Part shown: in pieces, positions 57,699-64,000 of the stretch
How positions within the stretch are numbered: the stretch's first letter is position 1
Layout of the letters: every line of letters begins with the position of its first letter
NCBI GenBank assembly: GCA_041675165.1
Contig: JBAYUI010000001.1
Span: forward strand, 18,577 to 82,576
DNA: 64,000 nt
Direction: 5' to 3'
Origin: CAIKZD01 sp041675165
GTDB taxonomy: Bacteria; Patescibacteriota; Minisyncoccia; Moranbacterales; UBA2206
Program-made: the position numbers and the translations under genes
The notes under the pieces: model-generated
Told to the model about the DNA's origin: nothing
What the model saw: only the letters and a program-made list of their open reading frames with translations
The model's database searches: none

Positions 57699-58880
57699 AT
57701 GTTTGAACGCACAAAAAACCTGAAACTATCAGTGATAAAACAGATGGAAATTAGGGCGGCTAAGTTCCCTAACACTATTTCTTTGGCGCAGGGTGTGCCG
57801 AGTTTTGACACGCCGAAATGTATCAAAAGGCGGGTGGAATTGGCACTCCGACAGGGCGTGGTGGCCAAATACTCTCTTTCTCCCGGCATCGCGGAATTGC
57901 GGGAGCTTATCGAGGTGAAATTGGCCGAGCAGAATATGTTCTATGATTTTGAGAAGGAAATTTTGGTGACGGCCGGTTCGATCGAAGGTATTACGGCGAC
58001 CATTTTGGCCATTACTGATCCAGGGGACGAGGTGATCATTCCGGAACCGACCTATACATCGTATCGCGAAGTAATCATTCTGGCTGGCGTAACGCCGGTT
58101 TATGTATCACTCAGTGAAGACAAAGGCTGGGCATTTGAGTTGGAAGAATATGAAAAAGCGATTACGCCAAGGACCAAGGCTATTTTCTATTGCAATCCGA
58201 ACAATCCGACCGGCACGATCTACTCAAAAGAACAACTTTTGGGCTTGGCGGAGCTGGCCGAGAAGCATAATCTCTATCTGATAAGTGATGAAGTGTATAA
58301 AGATTTTATTTTTGAAAACGGTCAATCTATTTTTTCTTTGGCAGAAATGCCGGAACTGCGCCGACGCGTCATCCGCCTATTCAGTTTTTCCAAATCATAC
58401 GCGATGACGGGGTGGCGAACGGGCTATCTCCATAGTGATGAGAGCATCGTGCAAGAAATTTTGAAAGTGCATGACTGTTTGGTCACTTGCGCGCCCGTCA
58501 TCTCACAATATGCGGCGATGGGGGCGCTGGAGATGGGTGATAAAGATGTCAAATTTTTCAATCACGAATATGAAAAACGGCGCGACTTGATCTGTGCCAG
58601 ACTGGATAAATTATCGCATATTTTTTCCTATGTTCGTCCAGAGAGCGCCTATTATGTTTTTCCAAGAATCATTAAAAAAGATATGAAATTGGATGATTAT
58701 GATTGTCCGGATAGTTTTTCCTGGCGTTTTGCTTTGCATCTTTTGGAAAAAACTCAAGTGGCGGTCGTGCCCGGTGTCGCCTTCGGTCCCAGCGGAGAGA
58801 ATCATATTAGGATCAGCTTTGGGAGAAGTGAGAAAGATATAAATTGCGCGTTTGATAGATTGGATAAATTATTTTTATGA
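57699..58880 (+). CDS. PLP-dependent aminotransferase (class I/II)
   Basis: The protein has 393 residues from the ATG at 57699. The in-frame extension to 57639 is translated repeat and was rejected. Class I fold type motifs: SLAQGVPSFDTP, AGSIEGITATILAI, PEPTYTSYREV, YCNPNNPTGTIYSK, LISDEVYKDF, and SFSKSYAMTGWRTGY, in which the second Ser-Lys holds PLP (Lys ~235). C-terminal HIRISFGRSE carries the substrate-binding Arg. It resembles aspartate/aromatic aminotransferases; the exact substrate is unknown. Its stop overlaps the next gene (ATGA), forming an operon with a murF-like gene and lgt, so a supply role for wall amino acids is possible. Confidence 0.9.
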   Translation: MFERTKNLKLSVIKQMEIRAAKFPNTISLAQGVPSFDTPKCIKRRVELALRQGVVAKYSLSPGIAELRELIEVKLAEQNMFYDFEKEILVTAGSIEGITATILAITDPGDEVIIPEPTYTSYREVIILAGVTPVYVSLSEDKGWAFELEEYEKAITPRTKAIFYCNPNNPTGTIYSKEQLLGLAELAEKHNLYLISDEVYKDFIFENGQSIFSLAEMPELRRRVIRLFSFSKSYAMTGWRTGYLHSDESIVQEILKVHDCLVTCAPVISQYAAMGALEMGDKDVKFFNHEYEKRRDLICARLDKLSHIFSYVRPESAYYVFPRIIKKDMKLDDYDCPDSFSWRFALHLLEKTQVAVVPGVAFGPSGENHIRISFGRSEKDINCAFDRLDKLFL

Positions 58881-59617
58881 AGCCTTTTTTCAAAACCATT
58901 CTCAAATATTATCTGAAATATATCACAAGACTGGTGCTTTTTATCCATCAGCCGAAAATCATCGCCGTGGCCGGTTCGACCAATAAATCTTTCGTGCGCG
59001 ACGAGATCAAGAAAGTTCTCTTGGAAAAAGGTCGCACGGTCCGAGCCAATCCGAAAAATTTCAACACGGAAATCGGTCTGCCACTTGCTATTTTAGGTGT
59101 TGGAAGTGGGTATGGTGCTTACTATGATTGGCTGCCGATAATAGGGGATGCAATTCGCGCGATTTGGAGGAAGGACTTTCCGGAATATCTCGTTCTGGAA
59201 TTGGGAGTATCTCAGCGTGGGGATATGGCATACTTATTATCCATCATCAGGCCAGAAATATGTGTCATCGCTGATATTACGCAACGCTATCTCGAAGCTT
59301 TCTCGGGACTGGATCAACTGTTGCAAGAATATGAATACTTGGTGAAAAATACGAAAAATTCCGGCCGAGTGATCCTGAATTATGACAATTTGCAGATCCG
59401 CCATTTAGCCAAGCGGGCCAAAGCCGAAGTGATCTATTTCGGCCGAATCGTTCCGGCCGAAGAAGGCTTCAGGATCGAAGATATTGAAAGAACGGAAAAA
59501 GGGGAGTCGGCCGGAATAAGATATAAAAACTTACATAAAAAATTACACATCCCGCGCTTTGGTGAGCATCACGTCTATGCTGCCGCGGTGGGGGTGATTA
59601 TGCAAGAGAACATATGA
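58877..59617 (+). CDS. Truncated MurF-like protein with altered P-loop
   Basis: The protein has 246 residues. The central Mur ligase domain is recognisable (KNFNTEIGLPLAILGV, LVLELGVSQRGDMAYL, VILNYDN, FGEHHVYAAAVGVI). The P-loop reads AVAGSTNKSFVRDEI, where family members have G-x-x-GKT/S; the Gly before Lys is Asn. The C-terminal amino-acid-binding domain is missing altogether. The bona fide murF is at 31117. This copy may be non-catalytic, a regulator, or a divergent ligase. It is coupled by 4-base overlaps to the aminotransferase upstream and lgt downstream. Confidence 0.75.
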   Translation: MKPFFKTILKYYLKYITRLVLFIHQPKIIAVAGSTNKSFVRDEIKKVLLEKGRTVRANPKNFNTEIGLPLAILGVGSGYGAYYDWLPIIGDAIRAIWRKDFPEYLVLELGVSQRGDMAYLLSIIRPEICVIADITQRYLEAFSGLDQLLQEYEYLVKNTKNSGRVILNYDNLQIRHLAKRAKAEVIYFGRIVPAEEGFRIEDIERTEKGESAGIRYKNLHKKLHIPRFGEHHVYAAAVGVIMQENI

Positions 59618-60600
59618 GCAACCTCCTCTATCTCTACCAACATATACCATATAACTTGAACCCTGTAGCTTTTGCGGTGGGAAATTTTGCGGTGGATTGG
59701 TACTCTATTATGTATTTGGTAGCGTTCGGGGTGGTTTATTCGCTCTTGAAATACAGGATAAAGAGAAGCGAAGGAGACGGCTTGGAAATTACAAAATCCA
59801 AATTACAAATATCAAATAAAATCCTCGCCTCGACTAGCGGAGACAGCTGCTCGTCGACGCGAGGCGGGCAAAATCCAAAATCCGAAATTAATATAGAAAA
59901 AATACCAAATACCAGAAACCAGATACAAAATACCGACACCCTGCTGGATATAATGCTGGCGGTTTTTGTCGGGCTGCTCATCGGCGGGCGCTTAGGATAT
60001 GTGATTTTTTATAACTTCACGTATTATCTGCAAAACCCATTGGTCATCATTTCGCCTTATGACGCAGTGACGCATCAATTCATCGGGATATATGGGATGA
60101 GTTATCATGGCGGTTTGATTGGAGCCGTCTTGGCCGGGTGGATATTTATACGGATAAAAAGGCTCGATTTTTGGCGCTGGGCCAATTTTGTGGCGCCGGC
60201 TGTTCCGGCCGGTTATTTTTTCGGCCGCATCGGTAATTTTTTGAACGGCGAGCTATATGGCCGTGCCACGAGCGGTTTTTGGGGGATGTATTTCCCGAGC
60301 GACCCCTTTGGTCTTTTGCGCCATCCGTCTGAATTGTATGAAGCCGTTTTGGAAGGGCTGATCATCTTTCTTGTTCTGTGGCCGTTGCGCCACAATCAAA
60401 AATATCAAGATAAACTATTAGCACTGTATATTGTTGGTTATGCCTCCGCGCGCATAATTGCGGAATTTTTCCGCGAACCTGATGTGCAGGTTGGATATAT
60501 TTTCAACTCATTGACATTGGGCCAGATCCTAAGCTCTTTAATGCTGGTTTTCGGTCTATGGCTCATTTTTGTTAGTCGAAAAAGAAAAAAAGTGGTATAA
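59614..60600 (+). CDS. lgt: Prolipoprotein diacylglyceryl transferase with in-frame repeat
   Basis: The protein has 328 residues. Seven membrane helices with the Lgt signatures: YHGGLIGAVLAGW, FFGRIGNFLNGELYGRAT (Arg, Asn and Glu of the active site) and RHPSELYEAVLEG. It transfers diacylglycerol to the lipobox Cys of prelipoproteins, such as those at 588, 20285 and 56424. Residues ~59-108 are not Lgt but repeat DNA, in two low-complexity halves around a GC-rich hairpin; they fall in the loop after the first helix pair, upstream of the catalytic core. An extended -10 box for the next gene overlaps the stop. Confidence 0.93.
   Translation: MSNLLYLYQHIPYNLNPVAFAVGNFAVDWYSIMYLVAFGVVYSLLKYRIKRSEGDGLEITKSKLQISNKILASTSGDSCSSTRGGQNPKSEINIEKIPNTRNQIQNTDTLLDIMLAVFVGLLIGGRLGYVIFYNFTYYLQNPLVIISPYDAVTHQFIGIYGMSYHGGLIGAVLAGWIFIRIKRLDFWRWANFVAPAVPAGYFFGRIGNFLNGELYGRATSGFWGMYFPSDPFGLLRHPSELYEAVLEGLIIFLVLWPLRHNQKYQDKLLALYIVGYASARIIAEFFREPDVQVGYIFNSLTLGQILSSLMLVFGLWLIFVSRKRKKVV
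59789..59938 (+). repeat. Nested in-frame repeat in lgt
   Basis: AAATCCAAATTACAAATATC words, then a hairpin (CGCCTCG 59826-59832 with CGAGGCG 59860-59866; CGAC with GTCG inside), then CAAAATCCAAAATCCGAAAT words. One repeat type appears inserted in another. Confidence 0.8.
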
Positions 60601-60601
60601 T
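60593..60601 (+). promoter_or_regulatory. Extended -10 promoter of the first lysozyme-like gene
   Basis: TGG plus TATAAT (60596-60601), overlapping the lgt stop codon. Confidence 0.5.
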
Positions 60602-60636
60602 TCCAGAAAGGGAAACTAACACTATACGCATAATTG

Positions 60637-61689
60637 ATGGAAACATTCAAAAAACAAAATAGGGTCGACTCGGTTATCCGTCTCAAGGAAAAAAGCTTAC
60701 AAAAGACAGATCTGTCAGCGCCAAGCGAGAATTCTTCCATCCTTTTTTCCAAATATGGAAAAACAAAAAATTTCTCAACCGATAATCTGCGGATCCATTT
60801 TATAAAAAACGATCGAAAACCCGATTTTTCCAGTCTGGATGGCTTCTTGAGATATGAAAAAAGAGTGTCGGTGCGTAATGCTTTCAGGCACAGGCAGCAT
60901 ATTTTCGAAATGATAAAGGAGAAATATGGCAACTACAGCGCTTATTTCGAAGATGCTTTCAGACATCCCTTTGAAGGGATGTCGATGGTCAAGATGTGGA
61001 ATGTTTCTATTGTGGGCTCACTGGTGATCGGAATGTTCCTGATGACTTTCGTATATCGTTATCTGGGCCAGGGCGCGGCGGCGGAAGTTTCAGTGTCGTC
61101 GAATATGGAAGTGACCACCCAAGAAATTCTGGATAGCCAAAAATCGCAAGTGTTGGGAGTGGACACTGAAAAAGTGGATATCAGCGTGGATGCGACTCAG
61201 GTGGAGAATTATGTGTCGCAAATTATGCAAGACTATCAGGATAAGGCCGGCAGCACCAAACAATTGGAAGAAGAGATTTCAGGTATGGTAAAAGGCACGC
61301 CTATGGAGCAGATGGTGCCCTATATCGCCCAGCAAGACAGGATGGTGGCGGCCTTTATGGTCGGTATCGCTCGGCAAGAATCCAGTTGGGGGGTACACGT
61401 GCCCGTAGACAGCGAGGGTAATGATTGCTTCAATTACTGGGGATATCGAGGTAAAAGGGCAAGAATGGGTACGGGCGGCCATACTTGTTTTGATAGTCCG
61501 AAAGACGCGGTAGAAACAGTGGCCAAGCGTTTGAGTTTTTTGGTTTCCAGTGAAAAATTAACCACCCCTGGAGAGATGGTCGTGGTGTGGAAATGCGGCT
61601 ATGATTGCTCTTGGGATAAGCCGGAAGCCGTGGCTCGCTGGGTGGACTCGGTCAATTATTATTTCAAACAATTCAACGATGAAGAATGA
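60637..61689 (+). CDS. Lysozyme/glucosaminidase-like protein, type II membrane anchor (paralogue 1)
   Basis: The protein has 350 residues from the ATG at 60637 (a TTG precedes it). An unusual ~125-residue basic cytoplasmic region comes before the single membrane helix (IVGSLVIGMFLMTFVYRYLG). Outside are a helical linker and a C-terminal domain with MVGIARQESSWGVHVP (likely catalytic Glu), NDCFNYWGYRG, GHTCFDSPKDAVETVAKRL and VWKCGYDCSW. The ARQESSW...YWGYRG pattern fits the glucosaminidase/lysozyme superfamily. Conserved Cys pairs suggest disulfides. A paralogue follows at 61906. Confidence 0.75.
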   Translation: METFKKQNRVDSVIRLKEKSLQKTDLSAPSENSSILFSKYGKTKNFSTDNLRIHFIKNDRKPDFSSLDGFLRYEKRVSVRNAFRHRQHIFEMIKEKYGNYSAYFEDAFRHPFEGMSMVKMWNVSIVGSLVIGMFLMTFVYRYLGQGAAAEVSVSSNMEVTTQEILDSQKSQVLGVDTEKVDISVDATQVENYVSQIMQDYQDKAGSTKQLEEEISGMVKGTPMEQMVPYIAQQDRMVAAFMVGIARQESSWGVHVPVDSEGNDCFNYWGYRGKRARMGTGGHTCFDSPKDAVETVAKRLSFLVSSEKLTTPGEMVVVWKCGYDCSWDKPEAVARWVDSVNYYFKQFNDEE

Positions 61690-61741
61690 AAAATGAGTGA
61701 AATGGGGTGAGGAAAATACGCCTGTGGATAACTTATGATTA

Positions 61742-61775
61742 AAAATGGCTTACAATGGCCATTTTATTGTTTTTT
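61742..61775 (+). terminator. Terminator between the two lysozyme-like genes
   Basis: AAAATGGC pairs with GCCATTTT (61742-61765), followed by ATTGTTTTTT. The perfect DnaA-box sequence TGTGGATAA lies just upstream (61723-61731). Confidence 0.75.
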
Positions 61776-61798
61776 AGTTAAGGTTTGACCAATTTCCT

Positions 61799-61827
61799 TT
61801 GACAAAGAGGTTGGAAATTGATATGCT
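61799..61827 (+). promoter_or_regulatory. Promoter of the second lysozyme-like gene
   Basis: TTGACA (61799-61804), 17-base spacer, TATGCT (61822-61827). Start ~61834. Confidence 0.75.
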
Positions 61828-61892
61828 AATGGGGTTGTTTTGAAAGAATGTAAAACTTAACGTCTGTAAAGACAAATAAGGGTGGGAGGGAA

Positions 61893-61943
61893 ATGAAATC
61901 CAAATATGGGCGAAGATCCTTTACCGAGATTAAAGAAATATAG
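61893..61943 (+). CDS. Possible upstream ORF overlapping the second lysozyme-like gene
   Basis: A 16-codon ORF (MKSKYGRRSFTEIKEI) has a good ribosome site (GGGAGGG 61884-61890). It overlaps the ATG of the main gene (61906) in another frame. The main gene has no site of its own, so this may be a coupling ORF, or the true N-terminus separated by a frameshift near 61935. Confidence 0.35.
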   Translation: MKSKYGRRSFTEIKEI

Positions 61944-62628
61944 CATTTCTTTAGGAAAGTTCGGCAGAAACAAAAAAAGGAATATTTTAGTCATTATTAT
62001 TCTCGTTGTAATAGCGGGTCTATTTTTTTCTGTCTTTTTTGAGAAAAACGCATTGGCGGCTAAGATAGTTTTTGCTGTCACGCCTAGTGCGGATGTTATG
62101 GATCCGATGAAAAGAGTCGGACAAGGTTTTCAAGAAAAGCTAGAAAATCAGAAAGAAAACCGGCAGCTTTGTGAAATTTCAGATAAGAAAGAAAGCGTGA
62201 AGAGTGAGGCCGATTCCAGCGAAGAGGGCTATAGGAATATTCTATCAGGTCATCCGATGGAGGAGATGGCATCGGCCATTGCCAAACAAGATAGGCCAGT
62301 GGCCGCCTTTCTTATCGGTATCGGGAAAAAAGAATCGGACTGGGGCACACATTCGCCCAAGAAAGACGGTCATGAGTGCTTCAATTTCTGGGGATATAAA
62401 GGAGGATATAACGTGACCGAGGGCGGCTATTCTTGTTTTGACAGTCCTGAACAGGCGGTCGCGGTGGTCGGCGGCCGCATTGAAGAATTGATCGGGAAAA
62501 ATATCGATACGCCCGCGCGGATGGTGGTTTGGAAATGCGGTAACGCTTCCTGCAACGGACATGACCCCGTGGCGGTTAAGAAATGGATCAGTGATGTGAG
62601 TGCCTATTATCATTTGGCGGAATCATAA
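61906..62628 (+). CDS. Lysozyme/glucosaminidase-like protein (paralogue 2)
   Basis: The protein has 240 residues. A short basic N-terminus and one membrane helix (ILVIIILVVIAGLFFSVFF, ~27-45) precede a linker and a domain clearly paralogous to that at 60637: PMEEMASAIAKQDRPVAAFLIG, GKKESDWGTHSP (Glu), HECFNFWGYKGG, YSCFDSPEQAVAVV and MVVWKCGNASC. Both copies keep the Glu and the Cys pairs. A role in trimming peptidoglycan, perhaps at different stages, is inferred. The start at 61906 lacks a ribosome site of its own. Confidence 0.75.
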   Translation: MGEDPLPRLKKYSISLGKFGRNKKRNILVIIILVVIAGLFFSVFFEKNALAAKIVFAVTPSADVMDPMKRVGQGFQEKLENQKENRQLCEISDKKESVKSEADSSEEGYRNILSGHPMEEMASAIAKQDRPVAAFLIGIGKKESDWGTHSPKKDGHECFNFWGYKGGYNVTEGGYSCFDSPEQAVAVVGGRIEELIGKNIDTPARMVVWKCGNASCNGHDPVAVKKWISDVSAYYHLAES

Positions 62629-62657
62629 AATATATCCGGCACCGAATTTATTTTTTT

Positions 62658-62682
62658 AAGACGCCCCTCCGCGGGTGTCTTT
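62658..62682. terminator. Hairpin after the second lysozyme-like gene
   Basis: AAGACGCCC pairs with GGGTGTCTT (one G-U). A T-run precedes it and only TTT follows. Confidence 0.45.
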
Positions 62683-62741
62683 AAAATTGCTCATAATTAG
62701 TGTAGAATAGAGGGGTAGTCTGTCTGTTAAAATAAAAACAA

Positions 62742-63668
62742 ATGAACTGGTTCGCTATTGCTACGATCGCATATTTTTTGATTGCGTTGCAGACCCTCTT
62801 GGATAAATTTATACTCTCCTCGAAAAGAGTGGCGCATCCGGTGGTCTATGCTTTTTATTCCGGCGTGATGAGTTTTTTCACGCTGGTCCTTTTCCCTTTT
62901 GGCTTTCATTCTATCGGGGCGACCTTGTTCTTGGAATATATCCTAGCCGGAGCAGTGTTCATTTTCGGTATGCTGCTTCTGTTTTTCGCTATCCAAAAAA
63001 GCGAAGCCAGTCGAGTGGTGCCTGTAGTCGGCGCGATCATACCGATCGCCACTCATTTTTTCTCGATGATTTTTCTGGGGGACGTTTTGTCCGGTGCCAA
63101 ATTGTGGGGCGCGCTGGTCCTTATCTTGGGTGGACTCCTAATTTCCTGGACCAGATCGGAGCGTTCCGGCGCCAAGCATAGTTTTTTTAAGGGTTTTTAT
63201 CAATCAATCCTGTCAGGAATCGTTTTGGCGGCCGCTTTCACTTCCTTTAAATTATTTTACGTGCAAGATAACTTTATGGATGTTTTCATCTGGACGCGGA
63301 TCGGATTGTTTTTCGGCGCGCTCACTTTTCTTTTGTATGTTCCATGGAGGAAAGCCATTTTTTCTTCACTGTCTAAGTTTAAAAAGCCTAACCATACCCA
63401 ACAGAGCTCCGGCACGCTGTTCGTGTTCAATAAAATTTTGGGCGGTGTCGGTTCGGTGATGCTGAATTTTTCTATGTCGCTCGGGAACATTACGGTCATC
63501 AACGCGCTGGTCGCCTTGGAATATACGTTCATCTTCATCTTGGGTGTCGGGCTGACTTTCTGGCTGCCAAAAGTTTTTCAGGAAAAGATGGACTGGAAAA
63601 ACTCGGCGCAAAAAATATTTGCTATTTTGATAATCTCTTTAGGAGTATATTTAGTTTCGGTTGTTTGA
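62742..63668 (+). CDS. EamA-type (DMT superfamily) transporter
   Basis: The protein has 308 residues with ten membrane helices in two five-helix halves. The first half has AIQKSEASRVVPVVGAIIPIATHFFSMIFLGD, the typical EamA helix-4/5 pattern with the conserved Pro and Glu/Asp at its end; the second half has FSMSLGNITVINALVALEYTFIFILG. The substrate is unknown; family members export amino acids or metabolites. It stands alone, and a possible -10 (TAGAAT, ~62703) lies upstream. Confidence 0.85.
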   Translation: MNWFAIATIAYFLIALQTLLDKFILSSKRVAHPVVYAFYSGVMSFFTLVLFPFGFHSIGATLFLEYILAGAVFIFGMLLLFFAIQKSEASRVVPVVGAIIPIATHFFSMIFLGDVLSGAKLWGALVLILGGLLISWTRSERSGAKHSFFKGFYQSILSGIVLAAAFTSFKLFYVQDNFMDVFIWTRIGLFFGALTFLLYVPWRKAIFSSLSKFKKPNHTQQSSGTLFVFNKILGGVGSVMLNFSMSLGNITVINALVALEYTFIFILGVGLTFWLPKVFQEKMDWKNSAQKIFAILIISLGVYLVSVV

Positions 63669-63684
63669 AGTTGTTGCATGGCTA

Positions 63685-63746
63685 TATTGTTAAATTGTTA
63701 GCTTTTCAATAATAATTTAACAATAAAACAATTTAACAATAAAAAA
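63685..63746. repeat. Inverted low-complexity repeat
   Basis: ATTGTTAAATTGTTA is mirrored by TAACAATAAAACAATTTAAC words. It lies directly before the last gene, with no ribosome site between. Confidence 0.65.
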
Positions 63747-64000
63747 ATGAAATACGTAAAAAAAATATTGAAAAGCTTGGCTTGGATAATCGCCGTTGTT
63801 CTGTTCATAGTGATTGCATTTTTCATCTATTTTAATCTTCCCATCAGCCAGAAGAACGAAGAAGCTCAGCTGGGCGTGACTTTTTCGGCCCGCTATGCCT
63901 CCGATATCGGGCTGGATTGGAAAGAAGCCTATCTGGCCACTCTGGATGATCTGGGTGTCAAAAAGATCCGGCTGCCGGTCTATAGGGATCTGGTGGAAAA
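63747..64000 (+). CDS. Membrane-anchored glycoside-hydrolase-like protein, N-terminal fragment
   Basis: The first 84 codons are visible before the window ends. A single anchor helix (LAWIIAVVLFIVIAFFIYF) is followed by QLGVTFSARYASDIGLDWKEA and DDLGVKKIRLPVYRDLVE. This pattern, in which a strand leads to a helix and then KKIRLPVYWD, is the start of TIM-barrel glycoside hydrolases. The family and activity cannot be set from the fragment. Confidence 0.6.
   Translation, partial: MKYVKKILKSLAWIIAVVLFIVIAFFIYFNLPISQKNEEAQLGVTFSARYASDIGLDWKEAYLATLDDLGVKKIRLPVYRDLVE

Overview
The window looks like part of a streamlined bacterial chromosome from the Candidate Phyla Radiation (Patescibacteria), most likely a Parcubacteria-type lineage. 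This is an inference from gene content: a murein and lipoprotein core (MurE, MurF, Ddl, FemAB, Lgt), pilus ATPase, TrmB regulators, many short membrane or secreted proteins without clear families, no amino-acid or nucleotide biosynthesis operons, and intergenic DNA full of short low-complexity repeat words. No phage, IS element, CRISPR array or rRNA was seen.

Layout. 1-1.4 kb: 5' end of ruvB, an inverted repeat, a candidate structured RNA with a strong promoter, and a lipoprotein gene. 1.4-7.3 kb (minus): a tandem-fused PilB/GspE ATPase, a degenerate DHH phosphoesterase, a PAS-domain remnant and a PIG-V-like glycosyltransferase. 7.5-8.6 kb: tRNA-Gly(UCC) and a beta-lactamase-fold serine hydrolase. 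9.0-19.7 kb: a kelch/FN3 surface protein of about 2,590 residues, translationally coupled to a MacB-type ABC ATPase and permease, then two small membrane proteins. 19.7-23.9 kb: tsaE, a cyclophilin lipoprotein, polA. 24-27 kb: small unknown genes, a TrmB regulator on a divergent operator, and an AlbA/ATPase protein. 27-36.7 kb: mutM, a DUF3048 protein, holA, an alpha/beta hydrolase, murF, ddl, rpsT, a second candidate structured RNA, ruvA, a membrane protein and a second TrmB regulator. 37-43 kb: two orphan small genes, a FemAB ligase riddled with repeats, murE, a PAP2-like protein, lemA, htpX and a Tic20-like protein. 43-47.4 kb: pyk and ppsA. 47.5-54.2 kb: tRNA-Ser(GGA) and a sensory operon (7TM protein, small membrane protein, SSS-STAC transporter, histidine kinase, receiver). 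54.3-64 kb: an RRM protein with a long leader, a CPHC/CPVC redox pair, secreted proteins, an aminotransferase-murF-like-lgt operon, two paralogous lysozyme-like proteins, an EamA transporter and the start of a further anchored protein.

How it fits together. MurE, MurF, Ddl, FemAB and the lysozyme-like proteins build and trim peptidoglycan. Lgt anchors at least three lipoproteins seen here. The pilus ATPase, the giant kelch protein and the ABC system form the surface and export layer. Pyk and PpsA interconvert PEP and pyruvate.

The most unusual signal is repeat DNA. Several families of short low-complexity or palindromic repeats lie between genes and also inside conserved genes (femAB four times, lgt, tsaE, mutM) without breaking the frame. 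This resembles the palindromic coding repeats of Rickettsia in behaviour but not in sequence. Other leads are two closed-stem RNA candidates, the tandem GspE fusion, the giant-protein/ABC operon, and a CbrA-like sensor split into separate genes. Base pairings and motifs were read by eye; no database search was possible.
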